NCBI RefSeq assembly: GCF_002355435.1
Contig: NZ_AP017313.1
Span: 5,766,001 to 5,830,000, forward strand
DNA from: Mucilaginibacter gotjawali
GTDB lineage: Bacteria; Bacteroidota; Bacteroidia; Sphingobacteriales; Sphingobacteriaceae
DNA length: 64,000 bases
Direction: 5' to 3'
Under the pieces are notes generated by a model that ran no database searches, was not told the origin of the DNA, and was given only the letters and a program-made list of their open reading frames with translations. Of this stretch, positions 32,375 to 41,247 are shown piece after piece; within the stretch, counting starts at the first letter, position 1, and each line of letters starts with the position of its first letter. Made by a program: the position numbers and the translations under genes.

Positions 32375-34363
32375 TTATAGCTTTTTTAAAACCACCTGTT
32401 CATTCAGCATTTCGTACATTTTTTTAAAAAATTTATAGTAGGCTGGATAATAATCGTTCGAGAGTTCCGGTTTATTGATATGTATGCTATAATTGACTTT
32501 AATTATACTTCCCGTTGTTGTAACATCGTATTTTAAACTAACACTTTGATCGGGTATATCATCCATAGAAATATTGGTGGGTGATGATACAATTTCGTAT
32601 TCGCGTGGTATTCTATAGACTGCTGTAATGTTATAATTCTTGCAATAACCAAAATCAATGTCAGTTGTCCGGTTCTCACTTAAAAATGGGTTGTTTTTTA
32701 AATTTGAAAAAAGGTTAGTTTTTAAATAAATATATTTATCATCAGGCCCGGTAAGATTTGAATTAAAGTGTATTTTTTGAATTAACTGCGACGTATCGGT
32801 ATTCTCAAAATCAAGGGCTGTTATTTTTAAGTTGCTATTTGTATTTTCCAAATAATTGATATAATTTTTTTCGCCGCCCGATTTATATAGATTTACTGCA
32901 TCCAACTTGTTATAACCGTCGCTGGTTATTACCGCAGTGCCCTGCAATGTTCCGCTGGAATTGATATCTGCGTCAACTGAAATTGATTGACTAACGGGCG
33001 TACTCTTTTTCAGCTCGATCAATTTATAAGAATTACTTACATTATTGATGTATAACCCCCATGAATTTAGCAGGTTTTCTGGGATTTCGTACCACGAATT
33101 ATTCTTTTCGGCCGCGTCCAGTACATAATTTTTACTACTATCGATAATGAAAACCACCGTCCTGTTAAATTGAACCAAAGAAGTAAAATACCTATCCACT
33201 TTCCCATGGTCCCTTGTGCTAACTATCATCGGGTACGCTGTAACTCCGGCTTGTTGAAGGAAATGGTAAAGGATAAGGTTGATTTCGGCAGAATTTCCAG
33301 TTTTTCTTTGCCACGATTCGTAAACACCGTCGTTTGTTCTCCATTCATCCGTGCCATCCCAGGTCATTTCGCTTTTAACTTCGTTAAAGATATAAGCTAT
33401 TTTTTCGCGGTCCGTTTTAAAAGACATCGCTTTATTTACAATGGCTTCGTCATTATTAAGTCTGGCTTTTAGTTGGCCGCCAAATTCTTTGTCATCGCGC
33501 AAAACACCCGCAACTTTAGCCCATGTGTCAGAAAATATTCTTTCGTAGCTGCCAACTGATTTAATGGAAACAAGCTGAAAACGTACCGCCTGCAAATTGT
33601 CATAGTAACTCGACATGTAGGGCTCATTTGTTAATGAGTTTACATTGACCATTACTTTTTGTTCAGTGACGAAGTTGTATGGAACAGTATTTCCGGCAAA
33701 AGAGGTACTCGTTGCATCCTTCGAACTAAATTCTTTCGCAAAAGGTTGATTCACGTGATTAATACTTCTAAAATAAAAAACATCAGGTATCGAGGTGTTA
33801 AATTCGCTATACCTTACAGGTATATTTTCCTGGAAATACCAGTTTGGGAAATTTACGAACGTATTTGAGTTCCATTTATATTTATACTCAATAATGCTGC
33901 CTGATGCTACATTAGGGAAACTAAATGCAACTTCGCTGTGATATTTGTCGATAGGTTTATTGTAAATTAAACTTTTATCCAGCTTGGTAATCTCTATTTT
34001 TCCGTTAACTAAATTGATGGTTTCAGCCTGTATACCTGTAATATATTCGAGGTGGTCACCGCTAAAGTATTCTATATTAATATTAGCTTCATTTTTCCCT
34101 CCGTTATTGAAAATTTTTATCCGCTTGTAAATTTCTTCGGTAATGGTCGACAGATTTGGGCCGAAATAAACAGTTCCTTTTTCTTGTAAAACTTCCGCAT
34201 TGGCATCTTTTTCAAAATCGCACGACATCATTTCAAGATCAGCCATGTTAATTTTTCCATAGGCCTGTACTTTAGGTACTGATGTTTGTGCGTTAACTGA
34301 AAGATGGAAAATGCAAAGTATTAACAGCGCGAAAGGTTTATTCATCAGATGAGGTTTAATCAA
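32375..34363 (-). CDS. DUF3857 protein with degenerate transglutaminase domain (paralogue 4)
   Basis: 662 residues; an ATG six codons later (MNKPFALLILCIFHLSVNAQ) is an equally good start for the signal peptide. Catalytic positions: KTGNSAEINLIL (Ser for Cys), LVQFNRTVVFII (Arg for His), Asp in YVLDAAEKNN. Base composition is more AT-rich than the neighbouring copies. Ends MLNEQVVLKKL. Same domain order as paralogues 2 and 3. Confidence 0.82.
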   Translation of the reverse strand: MIKPHLMNKPFALLILCIFHLSVNAQTSVPKVQAYGKINMADLEMMSCDFEKDANAEVLQEKGTVYFGPNLSTITEEIYKRIKIFNNGGKNEANINIEYFSGDHLEYITGIQAETINLVNGKIEITKLDKSLIYNKPIDKYHSEVAFSFPNVASGSIIEYKYKWNSNTFVNFPNWYFQENIPVRYSEFNTSIPDVFYFRSINHVNQPFAKEFSSKDATSTSFAGNTVPYNFVTEQKVMVNVNSLTNEPYMSSYYDNLQAVRFQLVSIKSVGSYERIFSDTWAKVAGVLRDDKEFGGQLKARLNNDEAIVNKAMSFKTDREKIAYIFNEVKSEMTWDGTDEWRTNDGVYESWQRKTGNSAEINLILYHFLQQAGVTAYPMIVSTRDHGKVDRYFTSLVQFNRTVVFIIDSSKNYVLDAAEKNNSWYEIPENLLNSWGLYINNVSNSYKLIELKKSTPVSQSISVDADINSSGTLQGTAVITSDGYNKLDAVNLYKSGGEKNYINYLENTNSNLKITALDFENTDTSQLIQKIHFNSNLTGPDDKYIYLKTNLFSNLKNNPFLSENRTTDIDFGYCKNYNITAVYRIPREYEIVSSPTNISMDDIPDQSVSLKYDVTTTGSIIKVNYSIHINKPELSNDYYPAYYKFFKKMYEMLNEQVVLKKL

Positions 34364-34428
34364 TGGTTGTTAATATTAGCAAATTTTTACGAGCAAATTA
34401 ATTTATATTGCAAGATAATACCGGGAGG

Positions 34429-35373
34429 CTATATTTTTTTAAATACGATCTGCTCGTTAAGCATCTCGGTCATCTGTTTAAAATAGGCATAGATGTCGGC
34501 GTAATCGGCATGTGAATAAAGTGATTTTTTATAATTGATCACATAATTCACTACTATGTATCCATCCTGCTCGCCAATAATGCGCTTAAAAATGATGCTT
34601 CTGTCGTGCATTACCAAAGTTTCCATTTTCGGCATAGCATCAATTTTATACCCGGCCGGCATTTTATACCTGCCGTTTATGGTGTAAATATTGCTGCAGC
34701 CAAAATCGATATCAGAAACACGTTCTTTACTTAAAAATGGGTTGCTGTGCAGCGATGTAAATAAATTGGGGTTAAAATAAATGTACTTATCGTCGGTTCC
34801 CGGAAGATCGAGTTTAAAATTAACATTTTGCATCAGCGGCAGCGAGTCCACTTCGGCATCTTCCAACTGGAGTGAAGTGATCTTTAAATTATTGTCGTTT
34901 TCCGTTAAATATTGTTTGTATTTTTCTTCGTCGAGCATTTTATGGAGCTCAAGGCGTGTGCCCTTATGGTAGCTGAAGCTGCTGATCTGGGCGGTACCAT
35001 TCATGGTGCCATCCGGGTTGATATCGGCATTGATAAATACAGCTTGCCTTACCTGTGCCCCGTTTTTCATAAAAACCAGCGGATATTCGTTTTTTGGCTT
35101 ATTGAGGTAAAGCCCGTAGGAATTTAAAAGATCAAAGGGCACTTCGTTATAAACGTTGTATTTATCGGTAGCATCTAAAACATAATATTTAGTGCTATCT
35201 ACCGGCACATAGCTAACCAGCTTATTTATTTGGTAAATATTTGTAAAATTCGAAAGTATTTTGCCGTTATCGCGGGTGCTTACCAGCATCGGGTAGGCTT
35301 TAACGCCTGCAAGGTTCAACAGCCGGTTCAATATCATATTGATTTCGCCCCAGCTGCCGCTTTTCTCTTCCAT
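34429..35373 (-). CDS. 3' half of frameshifted DUF3857 paralogue 5
   Basis: 314 codons continuing the domain started at 36488. The phrase EEKSGSWGEINMILNRLL aligns with NKTGNSTEINLILYHLL of the paralogues; the Cys position is Trp here and the His position is Lys (YQINKLVSYVP). The apparent ATG at 35371-35373 is simply part of the former reading frame (the G of a Trp codon plus GAA). The frame joins the upstream half if one G is restored in TGGAAGAG near 35370. Ends MLNEQIVFKKI like the others. Confidence 0.75.
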   Translation of the reverse strand: MEEKSGSWGEINMILNRLLNLAGVKAYPMLVSTRDNGKILSNFTNIYQINKLVSYVPVDSTKYYVLDATDKYNVYNEVPFDLLNSYGLYLNKPKNEYPLVFMKNGAQVRQAVFINADINPDGTMNGTAQISSFSYHKGTRLELHKMLDEEKYKQYLTENDNNLKITSLQLEDAEVDSLPLMQNVNFKLDLPGTDDKYIYFNPNLFTSLHSNPFLSKERVSDIDFGCSNIYTINGRYKMPAGYKIDAMPKMETLVMHDRSIIFKRIIGEQDGYIVVNYVINYKKSLYSHADYADIYAYFKQMTEMLNEQIVFKKI

Positions 35374-36488
35374 GCCGCTTTAATACCATCTTTTGACATC
35401 CAGTTTTTTAAATCGTTATACTTCATCACGGTTTTTACCTGGTTAAACAGGAAAGCAATTTTCTGGTCGTCGCTTTTTAAAGCCGCAGCTTTTTTTACCA
35501 GGTCATCTTCGTCGTGCAGGCTCTGGTCATATGGTTTATAGAAATCCTTGTCGGCTGCAATTTCTCTGCCAACATCAGACCATGACTGATCAATATTAAC
35601 GGTTTGCCCATTGACTTTTACCGCGCTGATGATGAAGGTTAAGTTTTGCAACACATCCGCCGCCGACCGCATATAAGCTTCGTCCCTGGTTGACGGAATA
35701 TTGGCCATTGCCCAAACATGGCCGAAGCCCCCCATAGACACCGTATCGCGCACAAAAACATTGGCTGTATTTTGATAAACCGAGAAGGTAAGCATAGGGT
35801 TAATAAAAGCATCGAGCTGGCTGTAGCGGGTGGGCAGGTTGCATTGAAAGTTCCAGGGTGGAAAGTTTCTGGAAAAATTACGGGCCCACATATACCGGTA
35901 TTCAAATACCGAACCGGCCTTTACATCCGGCAGTGAAAAAGTGATCACATCTTTATTTTTATCAGTATGCTCGGCATAGATAAGTTTTGGGTCGAGTTTG
36001 GTATACCGGATCTTCCCGTTTTCCAGGTTGATGGTTTCTCCTTCAATCTCCAGTATTGTTTCGGTGCCAAAGCGGTTATTGAGTTCGATGTGGATATTGG
36101 CTTCCCCTTTGCCATTATCGTTGAATACTTTTACCCTACGCTGGCGCTCCAATATGATTTCGGGAGCAGTTAAGGCCATTTCTCCGCGGTCAAAAAGCAC
36201 CATTGCATTGGCATCTTTTTCAAAATCGCAGCGGGTCATTTTTAGGTCAGCGGTATCGACAAACCCGTATTTCTCAATCGGGACGGCCGGGTTTAAATTC
36301 ATATCGGCGCTGTCAATCCTGCTAAAATTTGCTGTATTAAGTTTTAGCGGAAATTTAACGTTTACAGAGTCTGTTAAGGAGGGGTTCTTGTTTTTGGATG
36401 TGTCGGTTTTCGGGGCCTTTTTTGTTTGTGCGGTTGTTAAATAACAGGTTGCTGTGATAATAAGCAGCAGCAAAAAGAGCCTCTTCAT
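35334..36488 (-). CDS. 5' half of frameshifted DUF3857 paralogue 5
   Basis: 384 codons: signal peptide (LLLIITATCYLTTAQ), an extra 50-residue Lys/Asp-rich linker absent from the paralogues, then DUF3857 (CDFEKDANAMVLFDRGE, KAGSVFEYRYMW). It runs in frame to KDGIKAAW and then reads out of frame (KRKAAAGAKSI, stop). The paralogues continue W-x-N-K-x-G-N-S at this point. A single lost G explains it: either a real pseudogene or a sequencing error. Together the halves would give about 685 residues. Confidence 0.75.
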   Translation of the reverse strand: MKRLFLLLLIITATCYLTTAQTKKAPKTDTSKNKNPSLTDSVNVKFPLKLNTANFSRIDSADMNLNPAVPIEKYGFVDTADLKMTRCDFEKDANAMVLFDRGEMALTAPEIILERQRRVKVFNDNGKGEANIHIELNNRFGTETILEIEGETINLENGKIRYTKLDPKLIYAEHTDKNKDVITFSLPDVKAGSVFEYRYMWARNFSRNFPPWNFQCNLPTRYSQLDAFINPMLTFSVYQNTANVFVRDTVSMGGFGHVWAMANIPSTRDEAYMRSAADVLQNLTFIISAVKVNGQTVNIDQSWSDVGREIAADKDFYKPYDQSLHDEDDLVKKAAALKSDDQKIAFLFNQVKTVMKYNDLKNWMSKDGIKAAWKRKAAAGAKSI

Positions 36489-36864
36489 GTTTAAGGTGGG
36501 TTTGTCGACATAAAAATAATAAATTCCGATTAAACTATATGTATTTCAAATCACCTAAATAAAAATACAGGCAATAATTAACAGCTAAAACATTTTTATA
36601 CAAGAGTGGGATGGGACATACTGCCAAAAGATTTCAATGTGCAAGAAAGCTCATCAGTAAATAATGCAGGGGTTAAATAATGCAGAACGGCGACTTAAAG
36701 TATCAAATTGATGCAGGGATTTATAAGCCACCCTGCTGGATAAAGGGCTAAATGTCAACAACAGCCAGGTTTTGACCAAGAATGCGGGATTGAATTTTGT
36801 CTGATTTGAAAATTTGAAATTAATTGCTCGCATTTTCAAATCTTCAAATCAACACATTTTCAAA
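36489..36864. other. 376-bp gap between the DUF3857 cluster and ffh
   Basis: No gene. A hairpin GCAGGG...CCCTGC lies at 36713-36734. Bases 36801-36867 hold facing TTTGAAAATTTGAAATT and CATTTTCAAATCTTCAAATC micro-repeats that end at the ffh stop codon. Confidence 0.5.
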
Positions 36865-36867
36865 TTA
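36801..36867. repeat. facing clusters of TTTGAAAATTTGAAAT units
   Basis: Left CTGATTTGAAAATTTGAAAT (36801-36820), right CATTTTCAAATCTTCAAATC (36831-36850) plus ACATTTTCAAATTA. The right arm includes the complement of the ffh stop codon (36865-36867). Confidence 0.65.
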
Positions 36868-38190
36868 TTTCGGCATTCTGCGCATCATATTTGCCATGGC
36901 AGCAGGGTTGCTCATTTGTTTCATCACCTTGCGCATGTCCTCAAATTGTTTTATCAGGCGGTTAACTTCAGTAAGGTTAGTGCCAGATCCCTTGGCAATG
37001 CGGTTACGGCGGCTCTGGTTGATGCTGTCAGGGTTGCCTTTCTCGTAAGGTGTCATGGATTGGATAATGGCTTCAATCGCTTTAAACGCGTTATCATCAA
37101 CCTCCACATCCTTCATCATTTTGCCAACGCCTGGGATCATGCCCATCAGGTCCTTCATGTTACCCATTTTCTTGATCTGCTGGATCTGGCTATAAAAGTC
37201 GTTAAAGTCGAATTTATTTTTGCGGATCTTCTTTTGCAGCTCGGCAGCTTCCTTTTCGTCGAACTGCTGCTGGGCACGCTCAACCAGTGAAACCACGTCG
37301 CCCATGCCCAAAATACGCGAGGCCATACGATCAGGGTGGAAGACATCCAGCGCGTCCATCTTCTCGCCCGTACCAATAAATTTAATTGGTTTGTTTACTA
37401 CCGATTTAATAGATAACGCTGCACCACCACGGGTATCACCGTCCAGTTTGGTTAATACAACGCCGGTGAAGTCCAGCCTGTCATTAAATACTTTGGCGGT
37501 ATTTACGGCATCCTGCCCGGTCATGGCATCTACCACAAATAAGATCTCGTGCGGTTTAACAGCATCTTTTACCTGTTCTATCTCGCGCATCATCGCCTCG
37601 TCAATACTCAAACGGCCGGCGGTATCAATAATCACTACATTGTTACCGTTCTGTTTGGCCAACGCGATCCCTTCCCTTGCTATAGCTATCGGATCTTTCG
37701 ATTCCAAATTGGCATAAACCGGTACGCCGATCTGTGCGCCTAAAACCTGCAGCTGTTCAACAGCAGCCGGGCGGTAAATATCATCAGCAACCAGTAAAGG
37801 TTTTTTATTTTTCTGGGTTTTAAGGTAATTGGCCAATTTACCGGTAAAGGTTGTTTTACCGGCGCCATTTAAGCCCGCTATCAATATGATGGTAGGCGAA
37901 GCTGTTAAATTTAATTCGGAGGTACTTCCGCCCATTAGTTCGGTCAGCTCATCGTTCATTACCTTGGTGAGCAACTGGCCGGGGGAGATCGCTGTCAACA
38001 CGTTCTGCCCTATTGCCTTTTGCCTTACCTCATCGGTAAAAGCTTTGGCGGTTTTATAGTTAACGTCGGCATCAAGGAGCGCTTTGCGGATCTCCTTCAT
38101 GGTCTCGGCCACGTTTATTTCAGTAATGGTACCTTGTCCCTTTAATACTTTAAAGGCCCTGTCGAGTTTGTCCGATAAATTTTCAAACAT
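36865..38190 (-). CDS. ffh: signal recognition particle protein Ffh
   Basis: 441 residues: N domain; G domain with GLNGAGKTTFTGKLANYL (P-loop), DIYRPAAVEQL, VIIDTAGRLSID, VLTKLDGDTRGGAALS; M domain from about 300 (GMGDVVSLVERAQQQFDEKE, MIPGVGKMMKDVE, SRRNRIAKGSGTNLTEVNRL) that binds 4.5S RNA and signal peptides. It targets nascent membrane proteins to FtsY and the translocon. A TAACTTTG box lies 25 bases upstream. Confidence 0.97.
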   Translation of the reverse strand: MFENLSDKLDRAFKVLKGQGTITEINVAETMKEIRKALLDADVNYKTAKAFTDEVRQKAIGQNVLTAISPGQLLTKVMNDELTELMGGSTSELNLTASPTIILIAGLNGAGKTTFTGKLANYLKTQKNKKPLLVADDIYRPAAVEQLQVLGAQIGVPVYANLESKDPIAIAREGIALAKQNGNNVVIIDTAGRLSIDEAMMREIEQVKDAVKPHEILFVVDAMTGQDAVNTAKVFNDRLDFTGVVLTKLDGDTRGGAALSIKSVVNKPIKFIGTGEKMDALDVFHPDRMASRILGMGDVVSLVERAQQQFDEKEAAELQKKIRKNKFDFNDFYSQIQQIKKMGNMKDLMGMIPGVGKMMKDVEVDDNAFKAIEAIIQSMTPYEKGNPDSINQSRRNRIAKGSGTNLTEVNRLIKQFEDMRKVMKQMSNPAAMANMMRRMPK

Positions 38191-38214
38191 TTGCTAATCC
38201 TGCTATTAAGGCTG

Positions 38215-38222
38215 CAAAGTTA
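38215..38222 (-). promoter_or_regulatory. TAACTTTG -7 element of ffh
   Basis: Minus-strand TAACTTTGC matches TAnnTTTG 24 bases before the ffh ATG. No good TTTG at -33. Confidence 0.45.
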
Positions 38223-38367
38223 TGAATTTGCCGCAAATTGCCCGAATGAGTTTTTTAAGGCTGAGTTATCGCGCCAAACCTGTTCAGAATGTCTTTTTTT
38301 CAGACTTAACACTCAAGGCTATTGACTTAAGCCTCAGAGTGACTATATTCGGGAAATATTTTACGCT

Positions 38368-38811
38368 ATGACTTTATACGAAATCTTTAAAGACCTGCAT
38401 TCCGGATTCCGTTATGTGGTGTTTATCCTGGTATTATTAGCGATCATCCAATCATTGATGGGTTGGCTTGGCAACAAACCCTATACTGAAGGCAACCGTA
38501 AGATCAACTTATTCGCCTTTATATCGGCACATACACAGCTATTGATCGGCATCATCCTATTCTTTTTAAGCCCCAATGTACAGTTCAATAGTGAGACCAT
38601 GAAAAACGCTACCACCCGTTACTTTACCGTTGAACACTGGGTAATGATGCTCATCGCAATCGCATTGATTACTGTTGGGTATATCAAAGCCAAAAAGACA
38701 GAGACCTCTGTAAGCAAACATAAAACCATTGCCATATTTTATTTGATAGCTTTTTTAGTGATAATTGGAGCAATAATGGCCGGTCATTTATCGGTTTTGG
38801 GTGCTAATTGA
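38368..38811 (+). CDS. four-helix membrane protein, cytochrome-b-like
   Basis: 147 residues with four membrane segments. His residues sit near helix ends (DLHSGFRY, SAHTQLLIG, VEHWVMMLI, AGHLSVLG), as in small b-type haem membrane proteins, so haem binding is possible but unproved. Proteins of this type are widespread in Bacteroidota and usually left as hypothetical. It lies between ffh and the trp leader and has no obvious partner. Confidence 0.75.
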   Translation: MTLYEIFKDLHSGFRYVVFILVLLAIIQSLMGWLGNKPYTEGNRKINLFAFISAHTQLLIGIILFFLSPNVQFNSETMKNATTRYFTVEHWVMMLIAIALITVGYIKAKKTETSVSKHKTIAIFYLIAFLVIIGAIMAGHLSVLGAN

Positions 38812-38830
38812 TAAAAAAATGCAGAAAAAA

Positions 38831-38860
38831 TTTGCTAATTCAATTTTCTTTATAAATTTG
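38831..38860 (+). promoter_or_regulatory. trp operon promoter
   Basis: TTTG (38831-38834), 18-base spacer, TAAATTTG (38853-38860): exact match to both Bacteroidota promoter boxes. The leader-peptide ATG begins only eight bases after the -7 box, so the transcript is leaderless or nearly so. Confidence 0.8.
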
Positions 38861-38868
38861 TGACCGCA

Positions 38869-38928
38869 ATGATCAAAATCAAACAAACTAACAACTGGTG
38901 GCACCAATTAATTTTGGCAGCCGGATAG
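38869..38928 (+). CDS. trpL: trp operon leader peptide
   Basis: A 19-residue ORF, MIKIKQTNNWWHQLILAAG, with two adjacent Trp codons (TGGTGG, 38896-38901), followed 41 bases later by a terminator. Stalling of the ribosome at the Trp codons when Trp-tRNA is scarce would favour an antiterminator fold and allow trpE expression. Too short to be listed by ordinary gene finders; the promoter, the Trp pair, the terminator and trpE directly downstream support it. Confidence 0.88.
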   Translation: MIKIKQTNNWWHQLILAAG

Positions 38929-38969
38929 TTTTTGATCGAGATACTAATCAATTGTAAACCTACATAGGA

Positions 38970-39000
38970 AACCCGGCGAACCTCATTCGCTGGGTTTTTT
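38970..39000 (+). terminator. trp attenuator
   Basis: AACCCGGCGAA (38970-38980) pairs with TTCGCTGGGTT (38986-38996, one G-T wobble) and runs into six T. It is placed between trpL and trpE, so it works as the attenuation terminator. Confidence 0.88.
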
Positions 39001-39023
39001 GCTTTAATAATGTTTGAGACAAA

Positions 39024-40433
39024 ATGAAAAAATATAAAATTAATACCACCCATAAAAAGATGCTTGCAGACACTACCACCCCGGTAAGCATTTACCTGCG
39101 CCTGCGCGACGTTTTCCCCAATTCGCTGCTGCTGGAGAGCTCCGATTACCATAGCCGCGAAAACAGCATGAGCTATGTTTGCTGCGAACCCATCGCAGGC
39201 TTTGTACTAAACGACGGCGCGCTTAAAGAGACCTACCCCGACGGCAGCGAAAAAAGCCATGCCGCCGGTGAATTCGACCTGATCTCCTGCATCAATAAAT
39301 TTACTGATAGCTTTGATACCGACCCTCAAACCGGCAAAATGCTCTCTAACGGATTGTTTGGTTATTTTACCCACGAGGCGGTGGAGCATTTTGAAACCAT
39401 TAAACTAAAGGATACCGAAAATAATACCCGGAAGATCCCGGTGATGCAGTACCATATTTACCGCTACATCATCGCCATCGATCACTTTAAAAATGAGTTG
39501 TACATTTTTATGAACCAGCCGGAAGGTGCGGCAGAAAACCACGGCCTTGAAAAACTGGCCGACCTGATCCGCAATAAAAACTTCCCGGAGTACCGTTTTG
39601 AAAGCGACAGCGAAGAAAGCTCCAATCTTACCGGCGAAGAGTTTATGGCCGTAGTGGAGAAAATGAAACAGCACATTTACCGTGGCGACGTTTTCCAGAT
39701 AGTACCTTCCCGCGGCTTTGCCAGGAAGTTTTTGGGGGATGAATTTAATGTGTACCGGGCCCTGCGCTCCATCAACCCATCGCCCTATTTGTTTTATTTT
39801 GATTACGGCGATTTCCGCATCTTCGGCTCATCGCCCGAAGCGCAGATCACCATCAAAAACCGCGTGGCCAGCATCTTCCCTATCGCGGGCACTTTTAAAC
39901 GCAGCGGCGATGACGTAAAAGACGCCGAAATAGCCCGCAACCTGGAGGCCGACCCCAAGGAGTCCGCCGAACACGTGATGCTGGTTGATTTGGCGCGAAA
40001 CGACCTCAGCCGCCATTGCGGACAGGTAGAAGTAAAGGCTTTTAAAGAGGTGCAGTATTATTCGCACCTTATCCACCTGGTATCGCATGTAAGTGGCAAG
40101 CTGCTGCCCGGGGCATCCTCCTTTAAGGTGGTAGCCGACACCTACCCTGCTGGTACGCTGAGCGGCGCACCAAAATACCGCGCCATGGAGATCATCGACG
40201 AAAACGAGAAAACCAAACGCAGCTTTTACAGCGGCGCCATCGGTTTCTTCGGCTTTAATGGTGATTTTAACCACGCCATTATGATCCGCTCCTTCCTGAG
40301 CAAAAACAACACCCTGCACTACCAGGCCGGGGCAGGCATTGTAGCCGGATCAATAGCAGAAAGTGAATTAAAAGAAGTTGATAATAAAATTGCCGCGCTG
40401 CGGAAAGCGATAGAACTGGCGGAGGAGCTTTAG
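39024..40433 (+). CDS. trpE: anthranilate synthase component I
   Basis: 469 residues. Chorismate-binding signatures: YRGDVFQIVPSRGFARKFLG, NPSPYLFYFDYGDFRIFGSS, PIAGTFKRSG, LVDLARNDLSRHCG, PAGTLSGAPKYRAMEII and YQAGAGIVAGS. The N-terminal feedback site contains LLLESSDYHSRENSMSYVCC (the LLES element for Trp inhibition). It converts chorismate and ammonia (from TrpG) to anthranilate. Controlled by the attenuator upstream. Confidence 0.96.
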   Translation: MKKYKINTTHKKMLADTTTPVSIYLRLRDVFPNSLLLESSDYHSRENSMSYVCCEPIAGFVLNDGALKETYPDGSEKSHAAGEFDLISCINKFTDSFDTDPQTGKMLSNGLFGYFTHEAVEHFETIKLKDTENNTRKIPVMQYHIYRYIIAIDHFKNELYIFMNQPEGAAENHGLEKLADLIRNKNFPEYRFESDSEESSNLTGEEFMAVVEKMKQHIYRGDVFQIVPSRGFARKFLGDEFNVYRALRSINPSPYLFYFDYGDFRIFGSSPEAQITIKNRVASIFPIAGTFKRSGDDVKDAEIARNLEADPKESAEHVMLVDLARNDLSRHCGQVEVKAFKEVQYYSHLIHLVSHVSGKLLPGASSFKVVADTYPAGTLSGAPKYRAMEIIDENEKTKRSFYSGAIGFFGFNGDFNHAIMIRSFLSKNNTLHYQAGAGIVAGSIAESELKEVDNKIAALRKAIELAEEL

Positions 40434-40438
40434 TCAAG

Positions 40439-40523
40439 GCCTCACCCAACCCTCTCCAAAGGAGAGGGCTTTAGAAAAGGGTGAAGTTCAAGTCCTCTCC
40501 TTTGGAGAGGATTTAGGTGAGGC
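40439..40523. repeat. double palindrome between trpE and trpG
   Basis: GCCTCACCCAACCCTCTCC...GGAGAGGGCTTTA (40439-40473) and CCTCTCCTTTGGAGAGGATT...GGTGAGGC (40494-40523). The outer GCCTCACC/GGTGAGGC close the element; each half is also a hairpin. It lies inside the trp operon and may affect trpG translation or mRNA stability. Confidence 0.75.
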
Positions 40524-40571
40524 AACGGGCAGATTTAAAATACTAATTTAACCCCTTTTGAAGGGTTAGCA

Positions 40572-41165
40572 ATGAATAAAATGAACAACAAGATATTAAT
40601 CATCGACAACTACGATTCCTTTACCTATAACCTGGTGCACCTTGTTAACGAGATCGGGCTGCAATGCGAAGTGTGGCGGAATGATAAATTTGCTATAGAA
40701 GACGTTGAGGCCTTCGACCGCATTATCCTGTCGCCGGGACCGGGGATTCCGTCTGAAGCAGGCTTGCTGCTGCAGGTGATTGAGCGTTACGCGCCCACCA
40801 AAAGCATTTTTGGGGTTTGCCTGGGCCAGCAGGCCATTGCCGAGGTGTTTGGCGGCCGCCTGTACAACCTGGGCCAGCCCATGCACGGCATCGCTACCCC
40901 GGTAAAGATCACCGACCGCAACGAAAAACTATTCCTCGGCTTGCCCGAAACCTTTAAAGTGGGCCGCTACCACTCCTGGGTGGTAGATGAAAAATCCATC
41001 CCCGAATGCCTGGAAGTAACGGCCATCGATGAAGCCGACAACTCCGTAATGGCCTTACGCCACAAGGAATTTGACGTGCGCGGCGTGCAGTTTCACCCGG
41101 AATCAGTGCTGACTGAATACGGAAAAGAAATGATGAGCAACTGGCTCAGCCCCCTGGCCCCCTAA
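40572..41165 (+). CDS. trpG: anthranilate synthase component II (glutamine amidotransferase)
   Basis: 197 residues. Class I glutaminase: ILIIDNYDSFTYNL, LSPGPGIPSEAGL, FGVCLGQQAIAEVFGG (catalytic Cys) and VQFHPESVLTEYG (His, Glu). It supplies ammonia to TrpE and may also serve as PabA. The ATG nine bases later is an alternative start. The last residues (LSPLAP) and the stop are encoded by an interspersed palindrome that begins inside the gene. Confidence 0.95.
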   Translation: MNKMNNKILIIDNYDSFTYNLVHLVNEIGLQCEVWRNDKFAIEDVEAFDRIILSPGPGIPSEAGLLLQVIERYAPTKSIFGVCLGQQAIAEVFGGRLYNLGQPMHGIATPVKITDRNEKLFLGLPETFKVGRYHSWVVDEKSIPECLEVTAIDEADNSVMALRHKEFDVRGVQFHPESVLTEYGKEMMSNWLSPLAP

Positions 41166-41183
41166 AGGGGGAAACAGGGTGGT
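41147..41183. repeat. CCCCTGGCCCCCTAAAGGGGG palindrome at the trpG end
   Basis: CAGCCCCCTGGCCCCCTAAA then GGGGGAAACAGGG. Its TAA is the trpG stop codon. Followed by a second small hairpin-prone stretch TCCCTTCGCCTCTGGCGGAG before trpC. Confidence 0.7.
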
Positions 41184-41247
41184 TTAAAAAACAAATCAAT
41201 AAATTAAAAATCCCTTCGCCTCTGGCGGAGTTAGAGGGCAATGCCAC

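Noticed and set aside
36654..36839. 61-codon minus-strand ORF upstream of ffh's end
   Set aside because: Low-complexity, overlaps micro-repeats, no homology visible.
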